Below are positions 8,956-16,318 of a DNA stretch of 64,000 bases, one piece after another. This stretch comes from Pseudomonas syringae (GTDB taxonomy: Bacteria; Pseudomonadota; Gammaproteobacteria; Pseudomonadales; Pseudomonadaceae). The first letter of the stretch is position 1; every line of letters begins with the position of its first letter. The DNA is taken from assembly GCF_021605415.1 (NCBI RefSeq), contig NZ_WKEQ01000006.1:124001-188000 (forward strand), given 5' to 3'. Position numbers and translations under genes: made by a program. The notes beneath the pieces were generated by a model that saw only the letters and a program-made list of their open reading frames with translations, ran no database searches and was not told the DNA's origin.

Positions 8956-9648
8956 ATGGCTCAAAGCGTCTACAGATACTTGCAAGGCATGGAGTTGGAC
9001 TTCGTTTTCGGTGTGCTCGAAGAGCGGCCCGAAATGGCGATCGGCTATACCGTCATGTTCAAGCTTTCGCTGGATTTCACTCACTTTGTGCAGATGGCCA
9101 ATGTTTACATTCCCGGCTACCTGAATGGGCCGATCAACGCGATCCGGCCAGAGTTGGCGGGGCTGGGATATCACTATGCATACAACTATTTTTTCGACGC
9201 GGCCGGCAAAATGCGCGGCAACGAAGATTTGTTCAAGGTGTTCCGGGCTCCCGAATATTATTTCGACGATTGGTCCGACGGGCTGTTGATCCGTCGATAC
9301 GGCAAGCCCGAGTTCGAATATGTTGACGGTCAATTGCAGATGACCGCACGTCAGGACTTTCGCTTGAGCCACAAGCGTCAGATCCAGATCAGCGATTTGC
9401 CGGTCGTTCAGTTCCAGTGGGCACTTCATTTATTGGAAGGGCACACCTTCAATGGCGATCAGCGGGCAGCCGCTTCGTTTGAAACCCTAAATGCACCCAC
9501 TTCGGTTGTGGTTTTTGGGTCTGCCCAAGAGGATCTGGTACCCGTCGAGGGCGATCAGATGCTCCGCGGCTCGAAATATTTAGTCGGTAGAGAGCTCAAT
9601 TTCGGCCCCATCACGGCAGACCGGGTTCGCACCGCCGGAACGGATTGA
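8956..9648 (+). CDS. Hypothetical protein between flhB and flhA
   Basis: I do not recognise this 230-residue protein. It has a good ribosome binding site (AGAGGAG, seven bases before ATG) and uses codons like a real gene. It has no signal peptide, no transmembrane helix and no cysteine. It is rich in Tyr and Phe (YNYFFDAAGKMRGN, APEYYFDDWSDGLLIRRYG) and is predicted to be a soluble cytoplasmic globular protein. The N-terminal half contains several Tyr/Gly turns; no nucleotide-binding or catalytic motif was seen. It sits inside the flagellar export block on the same strand, 178 bp after flhB and before the separate sigma-54 promoter of flhA, so it may be an inserted cargo gene rather than a flagellar component. 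Confidence 0.75.
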   Translation: MAQSVYRYLQGMELDFVFGVLEERPEMAIGYTVMFKLSLDFTHFVQMANVYIPGYLNGPINAIRPELAGLGYHYAYNYFFDAAGKMRGNEDLFKVFRAPEYYFDDWSDGLLIRRYGKPEFEYVDGQLQMTARQDFRLSHKRQIQISDLPVVQFQWALHLLEGHTFNGDQRAAASFETLNAPTSVVVFGSAQEDLVPVEGDQMLRGSKYLVGRELNFGPITADRVRTAGTD

Positions 9649-9686
9649 TATCTGCGGAACACCCCGTTTCGAGCTTTAGGCAAAAG

Positions 9687-9703
9687 TTGGAAGGCTTCTT
9701 GCA
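9687..9703 (+). promoter_or_regulatory. sigma-54 promoter upstream of flhA
   Basis: The sequence TTGGAAGGCTTCTTGCA has the RpoN spacing: GG at 9689-9690, ten bases, GC at 9701-9702, with a full TTGCA -12 box and a weaker -24 box. It lies 62 bp before the flhA start and would make flhA-flhF-fleN-fliA independent of the fliL operon. Confidence 0.7.
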
Positions 9704-9764
9704 ATAGCCGTCCTGCGCCAATACAAGGCGTCAAAAGTTTGCTTTAAAGGAACGGGGAAAACCG

Positions 9765-11894
9765 GTGGATCGCACTCAATTTATCAACACTGCCCGCACG
9801 AACGTTGCCGACCTCAGTCGTGGCAATCTGGGCGTGCCGTTGTTGCTGTTGGTCATGCTGGCGATGATGATGTTGCCAGTGCCGCCGTTCCTGCTCGACG
9901 TGTTTTTTACCTTCAACATTGCCCTGTCGATCGTCGTGCTGCTGGTGTGCGTTTACGCATTGCGGCCGCTCGATTTCGCGGTTTTTCCGACCATTCTGCT
10001 CGTGGCTACGTTGCTGCGACTGGCGCTGAACGTGGCCTCGACGCGGGTGGTGATGCTTCACGGTCAGGACGGCCACGCCGCTGCCGGTAAGGTGATCCAG
10101 GCCTTCGGTGAAGTGGTGATTGGCGGCAACTACGTCGTCGGTATCGTGGTCTTCGCCATTTTGATGATCATCAACTTCGTCGTGGTGACCAAGGGTGCCG
10201 GGCGGATTTCCGAGGTGAGCGCACGTTTCACCCTCGATGCGATGCCCGGCAAACAAATGGCGATCGACGCCGACCTCAACGCCGGTCTGATCGATCAGAA
10301 CCAAGCCAAGGCGCGCCGTTCAGAAGTGGCTCAGGAAGCTGAGTTCTACGGTTCGATGGACGGTGCCAGCAAGTTCGTTCGCGGTGACGCCATCGCAGGC
10401 TTGCTGATTCTGTTCATCAACCTCATTGGTGGTGTGGCAGTCGGTATCTTCCAGCACAACATGAGCTTCGCTGACGCCGGCAAGGTTTACGCCTTGTTGA
10501 CCATCGGTGACGGTTTGGTGGCGCAATTGCCATCACTGTTGTTATCTACAGCTGCAGCGATCATGGTGACCCGTGCTTCCGGTTCGGAAGACATGGGCAA
10601 GCAAATCAACCGTCAGATGTTTGCATCGCCAAAAGCCCTGGCCGTGGCCGCTGGCTTGATGGCGGTCATGGGCCTGGTGCCGGGCATGCCGCATTTCTCG
10701 TTCCTGAGCATGGCGGCACTGGCGGCCGGTGGTGCGTACCTGTTCTGGAAGAAGCAGAACGTCGCTAAGGTCACCGCGCTGCAAGAGGTCAAGCGTCAGC
10801 AGGAACTGCTGCCGTCGCCGGCCCGCGCCATGGAAACCAAAGAGTTGGGCTGGGACGACGTGACCCCGATCGACATGATCGGCCTGGAAGTCGGCTACCG
10901 TCTGATTCCGTTGGTGGATCGCAATCAGGGTGGTCAGTTGCTCGCGCGGATCAAGGGCGTGCGCAAGAAGCTCTCGCAGGATCTGGGCTTCCTGATGCCG
11001 ACCGTACACATCCGCGACAACCTGGATCTGGCGCCAAGCGCGTACCGTTTGACGCTGATGGGCGTGATCCTCGCCGAGGCCGAGATCTATCCGGATCGCG
11101 AACTGGCGATCAACCCGGGGCAGGTCTACGGCACGCTGAACGGCATCACCGCCAGAGATCCGGCTTTCGGCCTGGAAGCGGTGTGGATCGAAATCAGCCA
11201 GCGCGCTCAGGCGCAATCGCTTGGATACACCGTGGTCGATGCCAGTACCGTGGTCGCGACGCACCTGAACCAGATTCTGTACAAGCATTCCAGTGAGCTG
11301 ATCGGCCACGAGGAAGTGCAGCAACTCATGCAATTGCTGGCCAAAAGCTCGCCAAAACTGGCTGAAGAGCTGGTGCCGGGCGTGGTTTCGTTGTCGCAGC
11401 TGCTCAAAGTGCTGCAAGCGCTGTTGGCTGAACATGTGCCGGTACGCGACATTCGCAGCATTGCAGAAGCCATCGCCAACAACGCTGCCAAGAGTCAAGA
11501 TACCGCCGCGCTGGTGGCCGCCGTACGCGTCGGCGTATCCCGCGCCATCGTGCAAAGCATTGTAGGCACTGAGTCGGAGCTGCCTGTGATCACCTTGGAA
11601 CCAAGGTTGGAACAAATATTGCTCAATAGTCTGCAGAAGGCAGGACAAGGCTCGGAAGAGGGCGTTCTGCTGGAGCCAAGCATGGCCGAGAAGCTGCAAC
11701 GTTCGCTCATCGAAGCGGCGCAGCGTCAGGAAATGCAAGGTCAGCCGGTCATCCTGTTGGTAGCAGGCCCGGTACGCGCGATGCTCTCGCGCTTTGGCCG
11801 ACTGGCAGTCCCCGGATTGCACGTGCTGGCCTACCAGGAAATACCGGACAACAAGCAAGTGACCATCGTTGCGACAGTAGGGCCCAACGGCTGA
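9765..11894 (+). CDS. flhA: Flagellar export apparatus protein FlhA
   Basis: A 709-residue FHIPEP-family protein. The N-terminal half has seven to eight transmembrane helices and the conserved cytoplasmic loop with DLNAGLIDQNQAKARR and EAEFYGSMDGASKFVRGD, which is involved in proton coupling. The C-terminal half (from about residue 350) is the nonameric cytoplasmic ring that binds chaperone-substrate complexes. I use GTG 9765 (MDRTQFINTARTNVADL), preceded by AAAGGAACGGGG. It begins a second operon flhA-flhF-fleN-fliA under a sigma-54 promoter. Confidence 0.96.
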   Translation: MDRTQFINTARTNVADLSRGNLGVPLLLLVMLAMMMLPVPPFLLDVFFTFNIALSIVVLLVCVYALRPLDFAVFPTILLVATLLRLALNVASTRVVMLHGQDGHAAAGKVIQAFGEVVIGGNYVVGIVVFAILMIINFVVVTKGAGRISEVSARFTLDAMPGKQMAIDADLNAGLIDQNQAKARRSEVAQEAEFYGSMDGASKFVRGDAIAGLLILFINLIGGVAVGIFQHNMSFADAGKVYALLTIGDGLVAQLPSLLLSTAAAIMVTRASGSEDMGKQINRQMFASPKALAVAAGLMAVMGLVPGMPHFSFLSMAALAAGGAYLFWKKQNVAKVTALQEVKRQQELLPSPARAMETKELGWDDVTPIDMIGLEVGYRLIPLVDRNQGGQLLARIKGVRKKLSQDLGFLMPTVHIRDNLDLAPSAYRLTLMGVILAEAEIYPDRELAINPGQVYGTLNGITARDPAFGLEAVWIEISQRAQAQSLGYTVVDASTVVATHLNQILYKHSSELIGHEEVQQLMQLLAKSSPKLAEELVPGVVSLSQLLKVLQALLAEHVPVRDIRSIAEAIANNAAKSQDTAALVAAVRVGVSRAIVQSIVGTESELPVITLEPRLEQILLNSLQKAGQGSEEGVLLEPSMAEKLQRSLIEAAQRQEMQGQPVILLVAGPVRAMLSRFGRLAVPGLHVLAYQEIPDNKQVTIVATVGPNG

Positions 11895-11905
11895 GGTAGT
11901 GGTTT

Positions 11906-13246
11906 ATGCAAGTTAAGCGTTTTTTTGCCGCCGATATGCGTCAGGCCATGAAGCTGGTTCGTGATGAGCTGGGCGCTGATGCCGCCATCATCGGTAACCG
12001 CCGCATTGCCGGCGGTGTCGAACTGACGGCGGCGCTGGATTACAAATTGTCAGCGCTGGCCCCGCGTGTTCCGAACATGGAACTTGAGGATGAGCTGCGC
12101 AAGACTCAGTCGCGCATCGTCACTGCACAAGCCGAGTTGAGCCTGCGAGGCGAAGCTGATGGCAATACCAATCAGCAGCTGTTCTCCGGCCTGCCGTTGA
12201 CCGCGGGTTTGCCGCTGACCGCTGCCGAGCCGCTGACCGAAGCGACTTACAGCGCACCGGCTCGTCCAGCCCCGGCACCTGCGCCGGTGTCGGCCGGTGT
12301 CGATCCGCGTGCGCTGGATTCGATGCGTTTCGAACTCAACAGCTTGCGCGAGTTGATGGAAGTCCAGCTCGGCACTCTGGCCTGGAATCAGCTGCAAGGC
12401 AGCCGTCCGGCCCAGGCCAATCTTTATCGTCGTCTGCAACGCATCGGTTTGTCCGGCCCGCTGTCTCGCGATTTGCTGGCAATGATCAGCGACATCGACG
12501 AGCCGCGTCAGGCCTGGCGCATGTTGCTGGCGCACCTGGCGCGAATGATCGCGACGCCGGAAGTCGAGCCACTGGAAGAGGGCGGTGTGATTGCCGTGGT
12601 CGGCCCTGCCGGCATGGGCAAAACCACCACGCTGGCCAAACTGGCCGCCCGTTACGTGCTCAAGTACGGCGCGCAGAACATAGCGCTGGTGAGCATGGAC
12701 AGTTTTCGCATCGGCGCACAGGAACAGCTCAAAACGCTGGGCCGTATCCTGAACGTGCCGGTGACTCACGTCGACCCGGGCCAGTCGCTGGTTCAGGCAC
12801 TGGATCCACTGCTGCGCAAACGCGTCGTGCTGATCGATACCGCCGGCCTGCAAGCCAGCGATCCGGCATTGCGCATGCAGCTGGAAAGCCTGGCGGGGCG
12901 TGGCATCCGTTCAAAAAATTATCTTGTGCTGGCAACCACCAGCCAAAAACAGGTTCTAACCGCCGCTTATCACAGTTACAAGCGTTGCGGGCTGGCCGGG
13001 TGCATCCTGACTAAACTGGATGAAACAGCTAGCCTTGGTGAAGTGTTGAGCCTGGCGATCAGTCATGAATTACCGGTCGCGTACCTGACCGATGGCCCAC
13101 GGATTCCGGATGATCTGCATCTGCCGCGCCGCCATCAACTGGTCAGCCGCGCCGTCAGCGTGCAAATGCAAGAAGAACCCAGCGAAGAAGCCATGGCTGA
13201 CATGTTCGCTGATATCTACCACAGTCCCACCAAGCAGGTTGGCTGA
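11906..13246 (+). CDS. flhF: Flagellar SRP-like GTPase FlhF
   Basis: A 446-residue signal-recognition-type GTPase that marks the pole for flagellum assembly. The N-terminal B domain (MQVKRFFAADMRQAMKLVRDELG) is followed by a Pro/Ala-rich linker (about residues 115-135), the N domain and the G domain. GTPase motifs: P-loop GPAGMGKTTT starting near residue 233, IDTAGL (G3) and TKLDE near 369 (G4). It works with FleN in polar flagellation. The gene lies 11 bp after flhA; 116 bp separate it from fleN. Confidence 0.96.
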   Translation: MQVKRFFAADMRQAMKLVRDELGADAAIIGNRRIAGGVELTAALDYKLSALAPRVPNMELEDELRKTQSRIVTAQAELSLRGEADGNTNQQLFSGLPLTAGLPLTAAEPLTEATYSAPARPAPAPAPVSAGVDPRALDSMRFELNSLRELMEVQLGTLAWNQLQGSRPAQANLYRRLQRIGLSGPLSRDLLAMISDIDEPRQAWRMLLAHLARMIATPEVEPLEEGGVIAVVGPAGMGKTTTLAKLAARYVLKYGAQNIALVSMDSFRIGAQEQLKTLGRILNVPVTHVDPGQSLVQALDPLLRKRVVLIDTAGLQASDPALRMQLESLAGRGIRSKNYLVLATTSQKQVLTAAYHSYKRCGLAGCILTKLDETASLGEVLSLAISHELPVAYLTDGPRIPDDLHLPRRHQLVSRAVSVQMQEEPSEEAMADMFADIYHSPTKQVG

Positions 13247-13362
13247 GGTATTAATGAACGTTTTTTGTACCTACATCGATGGTCTGCCATGCATTGCTCA
13301 GTTGTTGAGCGCGCAGCCAGTAATGTGGCCTCCGTCTATGCAAGACAAGGTAAAGAAATAAC

Positions 13363-14193
13363 ATGGGCAGCATGCATCCCGTACAGGTGATCGCGGTGAC
13401 CGGCGGCAAAGGTGGCGTCGGCAAGACTAACGTGTCAGTGAACTTGTCCCTGGCGCTGGCAGAGCTTGGCCGTCGGGTCATGCTGCTGGACGCCGATCTG
13501 GGGCTGGCGAACGTCGACGTTCTTTTGGGGCTCACCCCTAAACGCACCCTGGCCGACGTGATCGAAGGCCGCTGTGAGCTGCGCGACGTGTTGTTGCAAG
13601 GCCCCGGCGGAATTCGCATCGTGCCGGCCGCGTCCGGCACCCAGAGCATGGTTCATCTGAGCCCGGCTCAACATGCCGGTCTGATCCAGGCCTTCAGCGA
13701 CATCGGCGACAACCTCGACGTATTAGTCATCGACACCGCTGCCGGTATTGGTGACTCGGTAGTCAGTTTCGTGCGCGCCGCGCAGGAAGTGTTGCTGGTG
13801 GTCTGCGACGAGCCGACTTCGATCACTGACGCCTATGCGCTGATCAAGTTGCTCAACCGCGACTACGGCATGAATCGCTTCCGCGTTCTGGCCAACATGG
13901 CCCAGAGCCCGCAAGAGGGTCGCAACCTGTTCGCCAAGTTGACCAAGGTCACCGATCGCTTTCTTGACGTCGCTCTGCAATACGTTGGCGCGGTGCCTTA
14001 CGACGAAAGCGTACGCAAGGCCGTGCAGAAACAACGTGCGGTTTATGAAGCCTTCCCGCGATCCAAGTGCGCCCTGGCGTTCAAGGCCATCGCACAGAAG
14101 GTCGATACATGGCCGTTGCCCGCCAACCCGCGTGGGCATCTGGAGTTTTTCGTCGAGCGCCTCGTGCAGCAAACGGCAGGGCCCGTGTTATGA
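13363..14193 (+). CDS. fleN: Flagellar number regulator FleN (FlhG), MinD-like ATPase
   Basis: A 276-residue ParA/MinD-family ATPase. The deviant Walker A motif GGKGGVGKT is at residues 14-22, with the signature lysine at 16; VLVIDTAAGIGDSVVSF is the Walker B-like segment. FleN antagonises the master activator FleQ and limits flagellar number; losing it gives multiflagellated cells. It lies between flhF and fliA, and its stop overlaps the fliA ATG as ATGA, so FleN and FliA are translationally coupled. Confidence 0.95.
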   Translation: MGSMHPVQVIAVTGGKGGVGKTNVSVNLSLALAELGRRVMLLDADLGLANVDVLLGLTPKRTLADVIEGRCELRDVLLQGPGGIRIVPAASGTQSMVHLSPAQHAGLIQAFSDIGDNLDVLVIDTAAGIGDSVVSFVRAAQEVLLVVCDEPTSITDAYALIKLLNRDYGMNRFRVLANMAQSPQEGRNLFAKLTKVTDRFLDVALQYVGAVPYDESVRKAVQKQRAVYEAFPRSKCALAFKAIAQKVDTWPLPANPRGHLEFFVERLVQQTAGPVL

Positions 14194-14930
14194 CCGCAAG
14201 CGGTATGAACTACTACAAGAAGTCGGCGCGTGACGCGCAGTACGAATTGATCGAGCGTTACGCGCCCCTGGTCAAACGCATCGCCTATCACTTGTTGGCG
14301 CGATTGCCGGCGAGTGTGCAGGTCGAGGATCTGATCCAGGCCGGCATGATCGGTCTGCTTGAAGTCTCGACCAAATATGACGCCAGCAAAGGCGCCAGTT
14401 TCGAAACGTACGCGGGCATCCGGATCCGCGGCGCCATGCTCGATGAAGTGCGCAAGGGGGACTGGGCGCCACGCTCGGTTCACCGCAACACCCGTATGGT
14501 CAGCGACGCGATTCGCTCGATTGAAGCTAAAACCGGCCGTGACGCTAAAGATCACGAAGTTGCGGCCGAACTCCAATTGAGCCTTGACGATTATTACGGG
14601 ATTTTGAACGACACCCTGGGCAGCCGACTGTTCAGCTTCGACGACCTCTTGCAGGACGGCGAACATGAAGGGCTGCATGAGGATGGCGCGAGTGCCCATC
14701 TCGAACCGTCACGCGATCTGGAAGATGAACGCTTCCAGGCGGCGCTGGCGGACGCGATTGCCAACTTGCCGGAGCGTGAGCGACTGGTGTTGGCGCTGTA
14801 CTACGACGAGGAGCTGAACCTCAAGGAAATCGGTGAGGTTCTTGGCGTCAGCGAATCGCGGGTCAGCCAGTTACATAGCCAGTGCGCGGCCCGTTTGCGG
14901 GGGCGTTTAGGGGAGTGGCGAGCGCGCTGA
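14190..14930 (+). CDS. fliA: RNA polymerase sigma-28 factor FliA
   Basis: A 246-residue flagellar sigma factor. Region 2 contains VEDLIQAGMIGLLEVSTKYD and FETYAGIRIRGAMLDEVRK; region 3 starts near RDAKDHEVAAEL; region 4 is LPERERLVLALYYDEELNLKEIGEVLGVSESRVSQ with its helix-turn-helix. It drives late genes such as flagellin and chemotaxis genes and is held by FlgM. The start chosen is ATG 14190, overlapping the fleN stop; an in-frame ATG at 14205 (MNYYKKS) is the alternative. Upstream extension through fleN is rejected. Confidence 0.96.
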   Translation: MTASGMNYYKKSARDAQYELIERYAPLVKRIAYHLLARLPASVQVEDLIQAGMIGLLEVSTKYDASKGASFETYAGIRIRGAMLDEVRKGDWAPRSVHRNTRMVSDAIRSIEAKTGRDAKDHEVAAELQLSLDDYYGILNDTLGSRLFSFDDLLQDGEHEGLHEDGASAHLEPSRDLEDERFQAALADAIANLPERERLVLALYYDEELNLKEIGEVLGVSESRVSQLHSQCAARLRGRLGEWRAR

Positions 14931-14932
14931 AG

Positions 14933-14950
14933 GCAGTGTGGGGACACTGC
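14933..14950 (+). terminator. Short perfect hairpin after fliA
   Basis: GCAGTGT-GGGG-ACACTGC is a perfect 7-bp stem with a 4-base loop immediately after the fliA stop. It lacks a T run, so it is at most a weak attenuator or an mRNA-stabilising element between fliA and cheY. Confidence 0.35.
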
Positions 14951-15097
14951 GAAAGAGGCTGGTGCGGTGATGAACGGCACCGGTCTCGATCTGCTGTGCT
15001 CCAGACAGTCATCGAATGCTTTGCCGGATTGATTGAAATGGCGCGTCCAGGTGCTGGGCGCGTTTAAGACTGCTTGGAGGTCGAATTGGACAAGAAC

Positions 15098-15469
15098 ATG
15101 AAAATCCTCATCGTTGATGACTTCTCAACGATGCGGCGGATCATCAAGAACCTGTTGCGTGACCTTGGGTTCACCAACACCGTTGAAGCCGACGATGGCA
15201 TCACTGCCATTCCGGTGCTCAACAGCGGCAGCATCGACTTTCTGGTAACGGACTGGAACATGCCAGGCATGACCGGCATCGACCTGCTGCGCCACGTGCG
15301 CGCCGATGAAAAACTCAAGCACCTGCCAGTGCTGATGGTGACCGCTGAAGCCAAGCGCGAACAGATCATCGAAGCGGCCCAGGCCGGCGTGAACGGCTAT
15401 GTCGTGAAACCTTTTACCGCCCAGGCGCTGAAAGAAAAAATCGAGAAGATTTTCGAACGCATCGGCTGA
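15098..15469 (+). CDS. cheY: Chemotaxis response regulator CheY
   Basis: A single receiver domain of 123 residues from [15 protein letters not shown]. Phospho-acceptor Asp52 lies in [10 protein letters not shown]; the acidic pocket is Asp7-Asp8; the conserved Thr is in LMVTAEAK and the Lys in GYVVKPFTA. CheY-P binds FliM and is dephosphorylated by CheZ, the next gene. The start is not clear-cut. The ATG at 15098 gives the usual family N-terminus, but the only good Shine-Dalgarno (GGAGG at 15076-15080) is 17 bases away and is ideally spaced for an in-frame TTG at 15086, which would add four residues (MDKN). Confidence 0.96.
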   Translation: MKILIVDDFSTMRRIIKNLLRDLGFTNTVEADDGITAIPVLNSGSIDFLVTDWNMPGMTGIDLLRHVRADEKLKHLPVLMVTAEAKREQIIEAAQAGVNGYVVKPFTAQALKEKIEKIFERIG

Positions 15470-15490
15470 TATACGCGCCCCGGGGGAGCT

Positions 15491-16279
15491 ATGGAGCAAA
15501 AAGAATCTTCACAGGGCGACTTTGAGTCGACCCTGAAAAAACATGCGGTCGAACTGGTCGAAAGCCTTGAAAAAGGCAAGTTCGGCGACGCTGTGCAATT
15601 GATCCATGAGCTCAATCAGACCCGTGACCGTGGCCTGTATCAGGAAGTGGGCAAGCTGACGCGCGAGCTGCACAGTGCGATCGTCAATTTCCAGATTGAC
15701 CCGCACATGCCCCAGGCCGAAGAAGTGTCGCAAATCACCGACGCGACCGAACGTCTGGGCTATGTGGTCAAGCTGACGGAAGCCGCGGCCAACCGCACCA
15801 TGGATCTGGTGGAAAGCGCCACACCGCTGGTCAATGGCCTGGCCGATGAAGCCCAGGCATTGAGCACCGATTGGGGCCGCTTCATGCGTCGCGAAGTCGG
15901 GGCTGAAGAGTTCCGCGAGCTGGCGCGCCGGGTCGACGGTTTTCTGTCACGCAGCAGCGCGGACAATCGCGCCGTGTCGGGCAATCTCAACGACATTCTG
16001 CTGGCCCAGGATTACCAGGATCTCACCGGTCAGGTGATCAAGCGCGTGACCCAGTTGGTCACCGAAGTCGAAAGCAATTTGCTCAAACTCGTACTCATGG
16101 CAAGCCAAGTGGACCGCTTTGCGGGCATCGAGCATGACCGTGAAGCGATGCTTGCAGAAAAAGATCCACAAAAACATCTCTCGCAGGGTGAAGGTCCGCA
16201 GATTCATGCCGATAAACGAGAAGACGTTGTGTCCGGTCAGGACGATGTGGACGATTTGTTATCCAGCCTTGGATTTTGA
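15491..16279 (+). CDS. cheZ: CheY-P phosphatase CheZ
   Basis: A 262-residue mainly helical protein. The catalytic helix contains LAQDYQDLTGQVIKRV with the Gln that attacks CheY-P, and the extreme C-terminus QDDVDDLLSSLGF (residues 250-262) is the CheY-docking peptide. Between them lies an acidic flexible linker. CheZ terminates the chemotactic signal. It starts 21 bp after cheY, preceded by GGGGGAG. The C-terminal peptide resembles the FliM N-terminus and the repeated CheA motif. Confidence 0.95.
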   Translation: MEQKESSQGDFESTLKKHAVELVESLEKGKFGDAVQLIHELNQTRDRGLYQEVGKLTRELHSAIVNFQIDPHMPQAEEVSQITDATERLGYVVKLTEAAANRTMDLVESATPLVNGLADEAQALSTDWGRFMRREVGAEEFRELARRVDGFLSRSSADNRAVSGNLNDILLAQDYQDLTGQVIKRVTQLVTEVESNLLKLVLMASQVDRFAGIEHDREAMLAEKDPQKHLSQGEGPQIHADKREDVVSGQDDVDDLLSSLGF

Positions 16280-16318
16280 GTTTTTTTGGGTTTTTAGACC
16301 TGTAGGAGCACCCCATTA

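Noticed and set aside
13254..13361. A short frame (MNVFCTYIDGLPCIAQ...) in the flhF-fleN gap as a small gene
   Set aside because: It has no good ribosome site, no recognisable features and only 35 codons; conservation could not be tested here.
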